This document shows, piece after piece, positions 44,965 through 54,789 of a stretch of 64,000 nucleotides of DNA. Positions within the stretch are counted from its first letter, which is position 1. Each line of letters begins with the position of its first letter. A model generated the notes under the pieces. The model was not told the DNA's origin, searched no databases, and saw only the letters and a program-made list of their open reading frames with translations. The translations under genes and the position numbers were made by a program. Source of the DNA: Desulfomicrobium sp. UBA5193 (GTDB lineage: Bacteria > Desulfobacterota > Desulfovibrionia > Desulfovibrionales > Desulfomicrobiaceae); the NCBI GenBank assembly GCA_002412965.1, contig DHWB01000007.1:1-64000 (forward strand), written 5' to 3'.

Positions 44965-44974
44965 GGAACACAGC

Positions 44975-45862
44975 ATGGAATATTATCTCCAACTCATCAT
45001 CAACGGCCTGGTGGTCGGCTCCATCTACAGCCTGGTGGCCTTGGGATTCGTCATCATTTTCAAGGCCACCAAGGTCGTCAATTTCGCCCAGGGCGAACTG
45101 GTCATGGTCGGGGCCTACGTCTGCTTCGCCCTGACCGTGCAGTACCAGCTGCCCTTCGCGCTCTCTTTCCTTCTGACTTTGGTCTTTTCCATTGTCCTGG
45201 CCATCCTCGTGGAGCGCCTCATACTGCGGCCCCTCATCGGTGAGCCGATCATCTCCGTCATCATGGTGACCATCGGGCTCTCTTCCATGCTCAAATCCTT
45301 CGTGCAGATGACCTGGGGCACCCAGATCCAGGTCTTTCCGCCCATCCTGCCCCAGGAACCGTTCATGCTCATGGGGCTGCCCATCGCCCCGGTCTATGTG
45401 GCCGCCTTCGGACTCTCGCTCCTGCTCTTCGGGATTTTCACCCTCTTCTTCAAATATTCGTCCCTGGGGATCGCCATGCGGGCCACGGCCTTCGACCAGC
45501 AGGCGGCGCAGTCCATGGGCATCGGCATCAAATCCATCTTCGCCCTGTCGTGGTGCATTGCGGCCGTGGTTTCGAGCATCGGCGGCATCATCCTCGGCAA
45601 CATCAACGGCATCAACGCGCAGCTCGGGCACCTCGGCCTCAAGGTCTTCCCGGCCGTGATCCTGGGGGGCCTCGACAGCCTGCTCGGCGCGGCCCTGGGC
45701 GGGCTCATCATCGGAGTGCTGGAAAACATCTGCGAAGGCGCGGCCAAGGACCTCTTTGACCTTGGCGGATTCAAGGAGGTGGCCTCCTTTGTGATCCTGG
45801 TGGTCATCCTCATGATCAAGCCCTACGGACTGTTCGGAACCAAGGAGATTGAACGGGTATGA
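44975..45862 (+). CDS. livH: Branched-chain-type ABC permease LivH
   Basis: A 295-residue inner-membrane permease with about eight helices. Motifs typical of LivH: LIINGLVVGSIYSLVALGFV and KATKVVNFAQGELVMVGAY at the N-terminus, LGIAMRATAFDQQAAQSMGI in the coupling loop, and AVILGGLDSLLGAALGGLI. Overlaps livM by four bases. Confidence 0.9.
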   Translation: MEYYLQLIINGLVVGSIYSLVALGFVIIFKATKVVNFAQGELVMVGAYVCFALTVQYQLPFALSFLLTLVFSIVLAILVERLILRPLIGEPIISVIMVTIGLSSMLKSFVQMTWGTQIQVFPPILPQEPFMLMGLPIAPVYVAAFGLSLLLFGIFTLFFKYSSLGIAMRATAFDQQAAQSMGIGIKSIFALSWCIAAVVSSIGGIILGNINGINAQLGHLGLKVFPAVILGGLDSLLGAALGGLIIGVLENICEGAAKDLFDLGGFKEVASFVILVVILMIKPYGLFGTKEIERV

Positions 45863-46908
45863 GCATGCACAAATGCGGACTCTTCTACACGACCTACGCC
45901 CGCGAGGACGGACTCTTCCCTTCGAAGTTCCAGAAGACCTGCCTGGCCCTTTTCTTCGCGGCGCTGCTGGCATGCCCGCAGTTTCTGGACTCCTACGTCA
46001 TGTCCATCCTGAACCTGATCCTCATCGCGGTCATTGGGGCGGTGTCCCTGAACCTCTTGACCGGCGTCTGCGGCCAGATGTCGCTGGGGCACGGTGCATT
46101 CGTCGGCGTGGGGGCCTACGGCGCGGCGGTGCTCTCCAACATGGGCGTGCCCTTTTTCCTGGCCCTGCTCGGCGGGGGGGCGGTGGCCGCCATGATAGGC
46201 ATGGTCTTCGGCATCCCGTCGCTGCGCCTCAAGGGCATCTATCTGGCCATCTCCACCCTGGCCGCCCAGCTCATCCTTGAATACGTCTTTCTGCATGCCG
46301 GCGACCTGACCGGCGGAGCCAACGGCCTGCCCGTCAATGCCCCGGAAATCATGGGCTATTCCTTTGATACCGACTCCAAGATCTTCTACCTCATCCTGTT
46401 TGTGGCCGTGCTGTGCGTCCTGGTCGTGACCAACGTCATCCGCACCCGGCCGGGGCGGGCCTTTGTGGCCATCCGCGACTACCACCAGTCCGCCGAGAAC
46501 GTGGGCGTGAATCTGTTCGCCTTCAAGCTGCAGGCCTTTGGGCTGAGTTCCTTTCTGGCGGGCATCGCCGGAGGGCTGTGGGCGCACTACACCATGTACA
46601 TCACCCCGGAGCAGTTCTCCATGGGGCTGTCCATCAGCTATCTGGCCATGATCATCATCGGCGGCATGGGCTCTGTCCTGGGTTCCATCTTCGGGGCGAT
46701 CTTCATCACCCTGCTGCCGGAGATGCTGAATCTTCTGACCACGTCACTGGGGGGCATCGCCCCGGACTTGAGCGCCATCATCGTGCCCATGAAGGAAGGG
46801 GTCTTCGGGCTCATGCTGGTGCTCTTCCTCATCTTCGAGCCAGAAGGTCTGGCCCGCAAATGGCGGCTGACCAAGGCCTATTGGAAGCTGTTCCCCTTTG
46901 CATATTAA
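45859..46908 (+). CDS. livM: Branched-chain-type ABC permease LivM
   Basis: A 349-residue permease with nine to ten helices and the LivM marks SLNLLTGVCGQMSLGHGAFV, RTRPGRAFVAIRDYHQSAEN (EAA-like loop) and MIIIGGMGSVLGSIFGA. ATGA overlap with livH. Confidence 0.9.
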   Translation: MSMHKCGLFYTTYAREDGLFPSKFQKTCLALFFAALLACPQFLDSYVMSILNLILIAVIGAVSLNLLTGVCGQMSLGHGAFVGVGAYGAAVLSNMGVPFFLALLGGGAVAAMIGMVFGIPSLRLKGIYLAISTLAAQLILEYVFLHAGDLTGGANGLPVNAPEIMGYSFDTDSKIFYLILFVAVLCVLVVTNVIRTRPGRAFVAIRDYHQSAENVGVNLFAFKLQAFGLSSFLAGIAGGLWAHYTMYITPEQFSMGLSISYLAMIIIGGMGSVLGSIFGAIFITLLPEMLNLLTTSLGGIAPDLSAIIVPMKEGVFGLMLVLFLIFEPEGLARKWRLTKAYWKLFPFAY

Positions 46909-46957
46909 CGCCTCGGCCTTCGCGCCGGGAAAACCTTTTGCCGCATCCGGAGACACC

Positions 46958-48115
46958 ATGAAAAAGCTTCTTGTCCTGACCGTCCTGGCTCTGATCGCCA
47001 GCATCAGCACGGCATCGGCCGCCTACAAGGTGGGCCTCCTGTCCGACCTGACCGGACCAACGTCCAGCGTGGGCGCGCCCTATGCCGATGGCATCAAGGC
47101 CTATGTCGCCTGGCTGAACGACAACGGCGGCATCGCCGGGCAGCCCATCGAGCTCATCCAGGTCGATTACGCCTACAACGTGCAGCAGGCCCTGGCCGCC
47201 TACAAACGCTTCACCTCCAGCGGCATCGTGGCCCTGCAGGGTTGGGGCACGGGCGATACCGAAGCGCTGGTCAAGTTCGTGGCCAAGGACCAAATCCCGG
47301 TCTTCTCGGCCTCCTACTCTGCTCATCTGATGGACCCGACCAAGGCGCCCTACAACTTCACCGCCGCGCCCGACTATTCGACCCAGGGCCGGGCCGGACT
47401 CAAGTACCTGCGCGAGTCCTGGAAGGAAACACGCGCGCCCAAGCTGGCCTTCGTTTTTCCGGACAACCCTTACGGCAGCGTGCCCATCCCGGCCATGAAG
47501 GAATATGCGGCCGAGCTCGGCTTTGAGATCGTGGGCCAGGAAAACGTGGACTTAAAAGCCATCGACGCCACCCCGCAGCTGTTGAGCCTCAAGAAGGTCG
47601 AACCCGACTTTGTCTGGACCGGCGGCACCACACCGTCCACGGCCGTGATCATGAAGGACGCGCAGAAACTGGGCATGAAATGCACCTTCCTGACCAACAT
47701 CTGGAGCAGTGACGAGAACATCTTCAAGCTCGGCGGCGACGCGGCCAATGGACACTTCGGCCTGCAGGGTGGAGTCATCTATGGACAGGATGTGCCAGGC
47801 ATGAAAATCATCCGCGAAGTGACCAAGGACGAGCCGCAGATGACCCACTACGTGCGAGGGTTCGTGTCCGCCATGGTCATGTGCGAGGGCATGAAAATGG
47901 CCGCGGCCAAGGGTGAAGTGACCGGCGTGACCATCAAGGAGGCGCTCGAAACCATGCGCGATTTCGATCCCCAGGGACTGGCCCCGGCCATCAGCTTCTT
48001 CGCGGACGACCACCGCCCGAACCTGTCCGTGAACATCACCGCCTTCAAGGGCGGCAAGCTTGAATTCGTCAAGACCGAGACCCTGGAACGAAAAAAGGAA
48101 TGGCTGGGACATTAA
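46958..48115 (+). CDS. livK: ABC transporter substrate-binding protein (LivK-like)
   Basis: A 385-residue periplasmic protein of the Leu/Ile/Val-binding type, with a signal peptide (LVLTVLALIASISTASA). VGLLSDLTGPTSSVGAPYAD and GIAGQPIELIQVDYAYNVQQ are the standard N-terminal features; ligand-contact regions such as VFSASYSAHLMDP differ from true Leu binders. Its two CoA-ligase neighbours suggest an organic or aromatic acid ligand. ATG 46958 follows CGGAGA. Confidence 0.87.
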   Translation: MKKLLVLTVLALIASISTASAAYKVGLLSDLTGPTSSVGAPYADGIKAYVAWLNDNGGIAGQPIELIQVDYAYNVQQALAAYKRFTSSGIVALQGWGTGDTEALVKFVAKDQIPVFSASYSAHLMDPTKAPYNFTAAPDYSTQGRAGLKYLRESWKETRAPKLAFVFPDNPYGSVPIPAMKEYAAELGFEIVGQENVDLKAIDATPQLLSLKKVEPDFVWTGGTTPSTAVIMKDAQKLGMKCTFLTNIWSSDENIFKLGGDAANGHFGLQGGVIYGQDVPGMKIIREVTKDEPQMTHYVRGFVSAMVMCEGMKMAAAKGEVTGVTIKEALETMRDFDPQGLAPAISFFADDHRPNLSVNITAFKGGKLEFVKTETLERKKEWLGH

Positions 48116-48124
48116 GTCCCCGGC

Positions 48125-48165
48125 GGAGGGGCACGGCGCGAGGCACAGCCGGACCTTGCCCCTCC
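48125..48165 (+). other. Intercistronic hairpin after the substrate-binding gene
   Basis: GGAGGGGCA (48125-48133) pairs with TGCCCCTCC (48157-48165). No T run follows, so it is more likely an mRNA-stabilising structure that keeps the binding protein in excess than a terminator. Confidence 0.5.
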
Positions 48166-48211
48166 ACCACAGCACAGTACAATTCTGAATACCATCCCCG
48201 AGAAAAAACCG

Positions 48212-49009
48212 ATGAACATCCTCCAAGTCATGAACCTGGAAGTGGTCTACAACGATGTGGTCCTGGTCCTTAAAGGTCTGTCCCTGGACGTGGCCGCAGG
48301 CAGCATCACCACGCTCCTGGGCGCCAACGGCGCGGGCAAGTCCACCACCCTCAAAGCCATCTCCGGACTCCTGGCCGGGGAGAACGGCAAGGTCACCTCC
48401 GGGTCCATCCTGTATGACGGCACGGAGACGGTCCGCCTCGTCCCGGAAAAACTGGTCCGGGCCGGGGTTTTTCAGGTCATGGAGGGACGCCGCATCTTCG
48501 AGGACCTGACCGTGGAGGAGAATCTGCGCTGCGGAGGCTACACGCAACCCGCGCGCCTTTTTGCGCACAACGTGGAAAAGGTGTATGCGTATTTCCCAAG
48601 ACTCAAGGAGCGCCGCAACCAGCTCGCGGGCTACATGTCCGGCGGCGAACAGCAGATGCTGGCCATCGGCCGGGCGGTCATGGCCAATCCCAAGCTCCTG
48701 CTGCTCGATGAGCCGTCCCTGGGCCTTGCGCCTTTGCTGGTGGAGGAGATCTTCGACATCGTGCGCAGGATCAACAAGACCGAGGACGTCAGCGTGCTGC
48801 TGGTGGAGCAGAACGCGCGCATGGCCCTGTCCCTCGCCGACTACGGCTACATCATGGAGAACGGCCGCATCGTCATGGACGGCAAGGGCGAGGAACTGCT
48901 GCGCAACCCGGACGTGCAGGAATTCTATCTTGGCCTTGGGCACGGCGGTGAGAAACGCAGTTATCACGACGTGAAGCATTACAGACGCCGCAAACGCTGG
49001 CTCGGATGA
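48212..49009 (+). CDS. livF: Branched-chain-type ABC transporter ATPase LivF
   Basis: A 265-residue ATPase: Walker A GANGAGKSTT, signature MSGGEQQMLAIGRA and Walker B LLLLDEPSLG; FQVMEGRRIFEDLTVEENL is typical of LivF. The C-terminal tail (HDVKHYRRRKRWLG) is basic. Confidence 0.9.
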   Translation: MNILQVMNLEVVYNDVVLVLKGLSLDVAAGSITTLLGANGAGKSTTLKAISGLLAGENGKVTSGSILYDGTETVRLVPEKLVRAGVFQVMEGRRIFEDLTVEENLRCGGYTQPARLFAHNVEKVYAYFPRLKERRNQLAGYMSGGEQQMLAIGRAVMANPKLLLLDEPSLGLAPLLVEEIFDIVRRINKTEDVSVLLVEQNARMALSLADYGYIMENGRIVMDGKGEELLRNPDVQEFYLGLGHGGEKRSYHDVKHYRRRKRWLG

Positions 49010-49092
49010 GGGCGCCTTGCAGCCATGTGGACCGGTGACCACCCTCGCAAGGACTTAGACATTCTCCCAAACAACTCTTGACTGGAGCGTTC

Positions 49093-50349
49093 ATGGACAG
49101 AACACGGGGCTATTATCACGACCTTGAAACCGAATCCGAGTCCGCAAGGACGAACAGGCAGTGGCAATCCATCCAGGCCGTGGTTGAAAAGGCGTTGTCC
49201 TTCGAGGGGGAATTTCGGGACCGCCTTGCCTCGGCGGACATCGTAGCGGACGAGATCCGCTCCATCGATGATTTCACCTCCATCCCTGTGCTGCGCAAAA
49301 AGGATCTTTCCCGCCTGCAGCGGGAAAAGGGATTGTCCTGGTTTCTGTCCCGCGCCCCCGGAAAACTCTCGCGCATCTACCAATCCCCCGGCCCCATCTA
49401 CGATCCCGAAGGCCGGGGCACCGACTACTGGGGCTGGACCGAGGCTTTCTACGCCGCGGGCTTCCGCGACGGCGACCTGGCGCAGATGACCTTCAGCTAT
49501 CACCTCACCCCGGCCGGCCTCATGCTTGAAGAACCCCTGCACGCCTTGGGCTGCGCCGTGATTCCGGCTGGCCCCGGCAATTCCGCCGTGCAGTTGCAGC
49601 TCATGCAGGAGCTGCCCGTGACCGCCTTCGTCGGCATGACCACTTTTCTCAAATCGCTTGGCGAAAAAGCTATAGAGAAAGGACTCGACCCAAGGAAGGA
49701 TTTGCGCCTTCAGGTCGGATTCGTGGCCGCCGAACGCCTGCCGGAGAGCCTGCGCACAAGCGTCCAGGACATGTTCGGCATGCTCATCCGCCAGGGGTAC
49801 GGCACCGCCGATGTCGGCTGCATCGCGTACGAGTGCCAGGAACTCGGCGGAATGCATCTCTCAAACCGCTGCTTCGTGGAAATCTGCGATCCGCACACGG
49901 GCCGCCCCGTGCCCACTGGCGAGCTCGGCGAGGTGGTGGTCACGCCCTTCACCCCGGACTATCCGCTGATCCGCCTGGCCACGGGTGACCTGTCGCGACT
50001 GTCCGACGCGCCCTGCGCCTGCGGCAGGACAACTCCCAGGCTGCAGGGCATCCTCGGCCGCGTTGATGACACGGCCAAGGTTCGCGGCCAGTTCATCTAT
50101 CCGTCCCAGGTGGCCGAGGCCATGAGCCGCTTCCCGCAGATCCTGCGGCATCAGGTGGTGGTCGGCAATGCCGACGGCAAGGAGAACCTGACGCTGCGCA
50201 TAGAAACGAGCGGACCCGCCGACGCGGGAGTCGTGGGCGCGGCCTTTCAGGAGGCCATCAAACTGCGGCCGGCCGTGGTTATCCTCGGTCTGGGGGAAAC
50301 CATCCCCGAAGGGGCTGCGGCCCTTGTCGACGAACGCACATACGACTAG
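49093..50349 (+). CDS. Phenylacetate-CoA ligase-like enzyme
   Basis: A 418-residue adenylate-forming protein of the PaaK group. PaaK marks: DFTSIPVLRKKDL near the N-terminus, RQGYGTADVGCIAYEC (aromatic/Glu acceptor region), GELGEVVVTPFTPDYPLIRLATGDLSR and ACGRTTPRLQGILGRVDD. The usual phosphate-binding loop near residue 90 (SSGTTGKP in PaaK) reads YQSPGPIYDPEGRG and is poorly kept, so activity may be altered. ATG 49093 follows TGGAG. Confidence 0.83.
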   Translation: MDRTRGYYHDLETESESARTNRQWQSIQAVVEKALSFEGEFRDRLASADIVADEIRSIDDFTSIPVLRKKDLSRLQREKGLSWFLSRAPGKLSRIYQSPGPIYDPEGRGTDYWGWTEAFYAAGFRDGDLAQMTFSYHLTPAGLMLEEPLHALGCAVIPAGPGNSAVQLQLMQELPVTAFVGMTTFLKSLGEKAIEKGLDPRKDLRLQVGFVAAERLPESLRTSVQDMFGMLIRQGYGTADVGCIAYECQELGGMHLSNRCFVEICDPHTGRPVPTGELGEVVVTPFTPDYPLIRLATGDLSRLSDAPCACGRTTPRLQGILGRVDDTAKVRGQFIYPSQVAEAMSRFPQILRHQVVVGNADGKENLTLRIETSGPADAGVVGAAFQEAIKLRPAVVILGLGETIPEGAAALVDERTYD

Positions 50350-50358
50350 GGCGTACTC

Positions 50359-51771
50359 ATGACCAAATTCCCGACCTATCCTGTTCTGCTCGTGGACGAC
50401 GAGGACACGTGGCTGCGGTCCTTTTCCCTGGCGCTGAAATCTCACGGCATCGACAACATCATCTGCTGCCAGGACAGCACCAAAGTGCCCGCAATCCTGG
50501 CCACGACGGAGATCGAGGTCATGGCCGTGGATCTGGCCATGCCCGGCATGTCCGGGGAAGAGCTCATCGACGCCGCTGCCGCGACCAACCCGGATGTGCC
50601 GATCCTGGTCATCACCGGAATGAGCCAGGTGGAGACGGCCGTGCAGTGCATCAAGCGCGGAGCCTTTGATTTCTTTGTCAAAACCAACGACAAGAGCAGT
50701 CTGGTTTCGGGCATCCGGCATGCCATCGAGATCCGCGAACTCAAGCGCGAAAACAGCAGCCTGCGCACCCGCTTTCTGCAGGACACGCTCGAGCACCCCG
50801 AGGCCTTTGCGCCCATCATCACCTGCTCCAAGGCCATGCGCTCCATCTTCCAGTACATCGAGGCCATCGCCCGCAGCACTCAGCCCGTGCTCATCACCGG
50901 GGAATCCGGGGTCGGCAAGGAGCTGGTGGCCAAGGTCATCCACAATTTAAGCGGCCGCCAGGGCGAATTCGTGCCCGTCAACGTGGCCGGCCTCGATGAC
51001 AACATCTTTGCCGACACCCTGTTCGGGCACAAGAAAGGAGCCTTCACCGGCGCCGACAGAGCCCGGCCCGGTCTGGTGGAGAACGCCAAGGCGGGCACCC
51101 TCTTCCTGGACGAGATCGGCGACCTTCCTTCCGCCTCCCAGGTCAAACTGCTGCGCCTGGTACAGGAACGCGAATATCTGCCCATCGGCTCCGACGTGAC
51201 CCGCAAGACCGACGCCCGCATCATCGCGGCCACGAATGTCGATCCGGAGAGCATGGGTGAGCCGGAACGCTTCCGATCCGACCTGTATTACCGGCTGCGC
51301 GCCCACCACGTGCATCTGCCCCCCTTGCGCGAACGCCGCGAGGACCTGCCGCTCCTGATCGACCATTTCATGCGCCAGGGCTGCCAGCAGCGCAAACGCC
51401 CCGGAGTGCCGCCCGAGCTTCTGACCGTGCTCGCGGGCTACGCATTTCCGGGCAACATCCGAGAACTGCAGTTCCTCATCCTCGACGCTTTAAGCTGCTC
51501 AGGTGACGAAGAGCTCAATATCGACCGTATCAGAGCCCACGTGGACAAACACCCCAAAGCCGCGCTCAAGGCCATGCCCGGCGAGGGCGCGCGCCTTCAG
51601 TTCGGACCGGAGCTGCCGACCCTGAAACAGGTCTGCACCAGCCTCGTGCGCGAGGCCATGCGCCGCACCGGAGACAACCAGGCCATGGCCGCAGGCATCC
51701 TCGGCGTTTCCCGGCAGGCGCTGAACAAGAGGCTGAACAATATCCGCCGCAACGAGGACATCGACTCATGA
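50359..51771 (+). CDS. Sigma-54-dependent response regulator (NtrC family)
   Basis: 470 residues: a receiver (about 6-120; LLVDDEDTW, VDLAMPGMSG), AAA+ with GESGVGKE and intact GAFTGA, FLDEIGDLP, and a Fis-type helix-turn-helix (about 425-465; QAMAAGILGVSRQALNKRLN). It overlaps the PAS kinase gene by four bases, so the two are a pair. They likely control the adjacent transporter and ligase genes. Confidence 0.92.
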   Translation: MTKFPTYPVLLVDDEDTWLRSFSLALKSHGIDNIICCQDSTKVPAILATTEIEVMAVDLAMPGMSGEELIDAAAATNPDVPILVITGMSQVETAVQCIKRGAFDFFVKTNDKSSLVSGIRHAIEIRELKRENSSLRTRFLQDTLEHPEAFAPIITCSKAMRSIFQYIEAIARSTQPVLITGESGVGKELVAKVIHNLSGRQGEFVPVNVAGLDDNIFADTLFGHKKGAFTGADRARPGLVENAKAGTLFLDEIGDLPSASQVKLLRLVQEREYLPIGSDVTRKTDARIIAATNVDPESMGEPERFRSDLYYRLRAHHVHLPPLRERREDLPLLIDHFMRQGCQQRKRPGVPPELLTVLAGYAFPGNIRELQFLILDALSCSGDEELNIDRIRAHVDKHPKAALKAMPGEGARLQFGPELPTLKQVCTSLVREAMRRTGDNQAMAAGILGVSRQALNKRLNNIRRNEDIDS

Positions 51772-53378
51772 CGGCAGGGCGTGAGGATCTGCTGCACAGG
51801 CTGCGCGAACTGGAGCGCTCGAACCGCGCCCTGACGCGTGAGCTGCAGGACCTGAGAGCCCTGGTCGACACGCCCCTCAACGTCATGCTTTTTTCCCTTG
51901 ACCTGAACTACAACTACATCACCTTCAATCAGGCCCACCGCGAATTCGTCAAACACAACTGGAACCTGGACATCCATCCGGGCATGCACGTGTTCGACAT
52001 CCTGGCCGACCCCGAAGAACGCGCCGCATCGCGCCGTAATTTCGACCGGGTCCTGGCCGGCGAATCCTACATCCTGCGCCGCAAGTACCGCAAACCGAAA
52101 GGGGAGATCGGCTTCTACCAGAACACCTACGTGCCCCTGCTGCGCGGCGGGGAGATTCTGGGGGCCGCGGTCTTTGCCCACGACATCACCGAATGGAGCG
52201 AGCGCGAGGAGGAGGGCCGAAAGTACCGGGCCATCTTCGAGAAGGCCCTGGAAGGAATCTACCGCTCAACCTCCGCAGGGCGCTTTCTGGAAGCCAACCG
52301 CGAAATGGCCCGCATCCTTGGCTACGATTCTCCTGAAGACCTCATGGCCACGGTCACGAACATCAGCCAGCAGCTCTATTGCGACCCGGATGACCGGGAG
52401 CGGGTTTTCTCGATTCTGCGCAGGGACGGGGTGGTCAAGGATTTCGAGACGCGCATGCGCCGCAAGGACGGCAGCGAGATCTGGGTTGAGTTCAACGCCA
52501 GGAGCGAAAAGGATGATCAGGCGCGCACGGTCTTCATCGAAGGCAAACTGACGGACATCACGACCCGCAAGGAGGCCGAACGCAAGGCGGAGCTGCGCGG
52601 ACAGAAGATGATCCAGGCGGACAAGATGTCGTCGCTGGGAGTGCTGGTGGCGGGCGTGGCCCATGAGATCAACAACCCAAACAGCTTCCTGACCCTCAAT
52701 CTTCCCCTGCTGCGCGATGTATGGACCGATGCCTTGCATGTCCTGGATGAATATCAGGACGAACATGGGGATTTTGTGCTCGGCGGATTGGAATATTCGG
52801 AACTTCGGCAACAGATGCCTTTTCTGCTGCAGGGCATGATCGACGGGTCGGAACGGATCAAAGACATCGTGTCCCGGCTCAAGGACTACTCGCGCCAGCG
52901 CCCGGAAGGAGAACGCGAGACAACGGACGTGAACAATGTCGTGGCCGGCGCGCTGGCCTTTGTGCGGCACAAACTCAAGAATGCGGCCCCCAACTATCTG
53001 GTGCGGCTGGCCCCGGAAGGCCCCCTGGTGGACGCCGACCCGCAACGCCTGATCCAGGTGCTCATCAATCTGCTGGTCAACGCCTGCGAGGCAGTGCCCG
53101 CCACGGGCGGCGAGATCACGGTGCGGGTCCTGTCACGCTTCGGAGAGGATCAGGCCTGGGCCGGGGTGGAAGTGCGTGACAACGGCTGCGGCATCGACCC
53201 GCTCGACCTCAAATACATCCAGGACCCCTTCTTCACCACCAAGCGCGAGCAGGGTGGCACGGGCCTTGGCCTGTCCATCTCCTCGGCGATCATGCACGAG
53301 CACGGCGGGCGGCTTGAGTTCTCATCACTGCCGGGCCACGGCACCACTGTGCGCATGCTCCTGCCGATGACCAGGTAA
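51768..53378 (+). CDS. PAS-PAS histidine kinase
   Basis: A 536-residue soluble kinase: a coiled start (ELERSNRALTRELQDLRAL), two PAS domains (about 35-140 and 150-265, the second with RRKDGSEIWVEFNA), a HisKA domain with AGVAHEINNPNSF, and HATPase boxes NLLVNACEAV, VRDNGCGID and GGTGLGLSIS. No membrane segment, so it senses an internal cue. Partner of the sigma-54 response regulator upstream. Confidence 0.91.
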   Translation: MTAGREDLLHRLRELERSNRALTRELQDLRALVDTPLNVMLFSLDLNYNYITFNQAHREFVKHNWNLDIHPGMHVFDILADPEERAASRRNFDRVLAGESYILRRKYRKPKGEIGFYQNTYVPLLRGGEILGAAVFAHDITEWSEREEEGRKYRAIFEKALEGIYRSTSAGRFLEANREMARILGYDSPEDLMATVTNISQQLYCDPDDRERVFSILRRDGVVKDFETRMRRKDGSEIWVEFNARSEKDDQARTVFIEGKLTDITTRKEAERKAELRGQKMIQADKMSSLGVLVAGVAHEINNPNSFLTLNLPLLRDVWTDALHVLDEYQDEHGDFVLGGLEYSELRQQMPFLLQGMIDGSERIKDIVSRLKDYSRQRPEGERETTDVNNVVAGALAFVRHKLKNAAPNYLVRLAPEGPLVDADPQRLIQVLINLLVNACEAVPATGGEITVRVLSRFGEDQAWAGVEVRDNGCGIDPLDLKYIQDPFFTTKREQGGTGLGLSISSAIMHEHGGRLEFSSLPGHGTTVRMLLPMTR

Positions 53379-53384
53379 GAATCC

Positions 53385-53744
53385 TCAGGAATTCACTGCG
53401 CGAAAATACAAGGACGGATTCATCAGCGTAAAGCGGACCGTGATGGACGATTTGCAAGGCTGCGCGGGAAACTCCTCCTGCAGCACCTTGAGCACCGAAT
53501 TCCCCATCCTCTGCAGCTGTTCGTCGGTCTTGTTGTCCAAAACCTGAATTTCCGCCGCAACGTAAAAATGCTCCTGCGCCTCCACTCCCATGAAGGACCA
53601 CAGCGCCTCACGGCAGCGCACCTTGATGTCATCGGCCTTGAAGCATCCCACTTCATCCATGGCCATGGCTATGCGCCGCATAAGCCGCTCACGCTCGACA
53701 AGCCCGGAAACGCCAGCCGTCCATTCCACAATGACGTGCGGCAT
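53385..53744 (-). CDS. CHMI-family isomerase (tautomerase superfamily)
   Basis: A 119-residue protein starting MPHVIVEWTAGVSG. The catalytic Pro after the initiator Met and the length match 5-carboxymethyl-2-hydroxymuconate isomerases. The true substrate is unknown; a role with aromatic acid handling by the adjacent ligases is only suggestive. Last gene of a three-gene minus-strand operon and convergent with the PAS kinase. Confidence 0.8.
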   Translation of the reverse strand: MPHVIVEWTAGVSGLVERERLMRRIAMAMDEVGCFKADDIKVRCREALWSFMGVEAQEHFYVAAEIQVLDNKTDEQLQRMGNSVLKVLQEEFPAQPCKSSITVRFTLMNPSLYFRAVNS

Positions 53745-53753
53745 GAAAACTCC

Positions 53754-53981
53754 TTACTTGGTATCGACCATCCGCTCCTTGGTGGCCATGCCGGACATGG
53801 TGAAGTTTGCGAGCCCGGAGACAAGATAGCCCAGAACCACCAGCACCATGATGGCGAGCCCCAGCTTCATCGTCTGCCGGGGCTGTTTCCATAAAAGCAG
53901 CGCCACCACGACGGCCACAATGCCTCCGGCCAGGGGATGAGTCCAAAGCCAGGTCCAAAACTGGATCATGAACGCGTGCAT
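53754..53981 (-). CDS. Small membrane protein
   Basis: 75 residues with two hydrophobic helices (WTHPLAGGIVAVVVALLLW and LGLAIMVLVVLGYLVSGLA) joined by a short basic loop. No family recognised. CCGGAGG lies before ATG 53981. Confidence 0.7.
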   Translation of the reverse strand: MHAFMIQFWTWLWTHPLAGGIVAVVVALLLWKQPRQTMKLGLAIMVLVVLGYLVSGLANFTMSGMATKERMVDTK

Positions 53982-53993
53982 GGCCGCCTCCGG

Positions 53994-54485
53994 TTATTTC
54001 TTCATATTCACGAATTGAAGGGGGAGCTCCAACTCCGTCCCTTTGAGCAGCGTCATGACGGCCTGCAGATCATCGATCTGCTTGCCCGTGACTCGCACCT
54101 GCTCATCCTGAATGGCGGCCTGCACCTTCAGTTTACTGTCTTTTATGATCTTGACCAGCTTGCGGGCGGCATCCTTGTCGATCCCGTCATGCAGCTTGAT
54201 TTCCTGCTTGAGTTGCCCACGGGACGTGTTTTCGCATTCGCCGAATTCCATCGCCTTGGGATCAACCTTGCGGCGCACAAAATGGGAAATGAGCATGTCA
54301 CGGATGGCCCGAATCTTCATCTCATCACCGGTGACCAAAGAAAGAACCTTGGTCTTGCGGTTGAATTCCATTTCCGTGATGACGCCCTTGAAATCGTATC
54401 GTGTCTCGACTTCCTTGCGCACGTTATTCACCGCATTGTCCACTTCCTGCAGATCAAGCTCACTCACAATATCAAATGATGGCAT
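53994..54485 (-). CDS. yajQ: YajQ family nucleotide-binding protein
   Basis: A 163-residue YajQ/DUF520 protein: MPSFDIVSELDLQEVDNAVN at the start, RYDFKGVITEMEFNRKTK, IKDSKLKVQAAIQDEQVRVT and DDLQAVMTLLKG. Members bind nucleotides; one binds cyclic di-GMP. ATG 54485 with GGAGGAG is chosen over the 7-residue longer form. Confidence 0.93.
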   Translation of the reverse strand: MPSFDIVSELDLQEVDNAVNNVRKEVETRYDFKGVITEMEFNRKTKVLSLVTGDEMKIRAIRDMLISHFVRRKVDPKAMEFGECENTSRGQLKQEIKLHDGIDKDAARKLVKIIKDSKLKVQAAIQDEQVRVTGKQIDDLQAVMTLLKGTELELPLQFVNMKK

Positions 54486-54697
54486 TGCACTCCTCCTTTT
54501 GGTCATGTCGACTGCCCTGAATTCGGTTCAGCTGACCTAAAAGCCCTGACGCCGTCAAGCGTCCCGATCACGTGTATTCATCGGAATACACGCGCAAATT
54601 TCCAAAAAACGCAGCACGCGTTCCCCTGCATTGGCACAGGTGCATCACGACCAACCTCGCCAACATGATTTCTCCTGATAGATTATCAACAAAGCAT

Positions 54698-54726
54698 TTG
54701 ACTTTCCATCATTCTCTACTATGTAA
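54698..54726 (+). promoter_or_regulatory. Possible promoter of the MucR gene
   Basis: TTGACT at 54698-54703 is a good -35, with a weak -10 (TATGTA) 16 bases on. Otherwise the 304-base gap 54486-54789 is AT-rich with nothing recognised. Confidence 0.35.
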
Positions 54727-54789
54727 TAAGCTACTTTGTCCGATCAGCTACAATGTTATTGATGACCTCACTATATCCATGGAGTAAAA

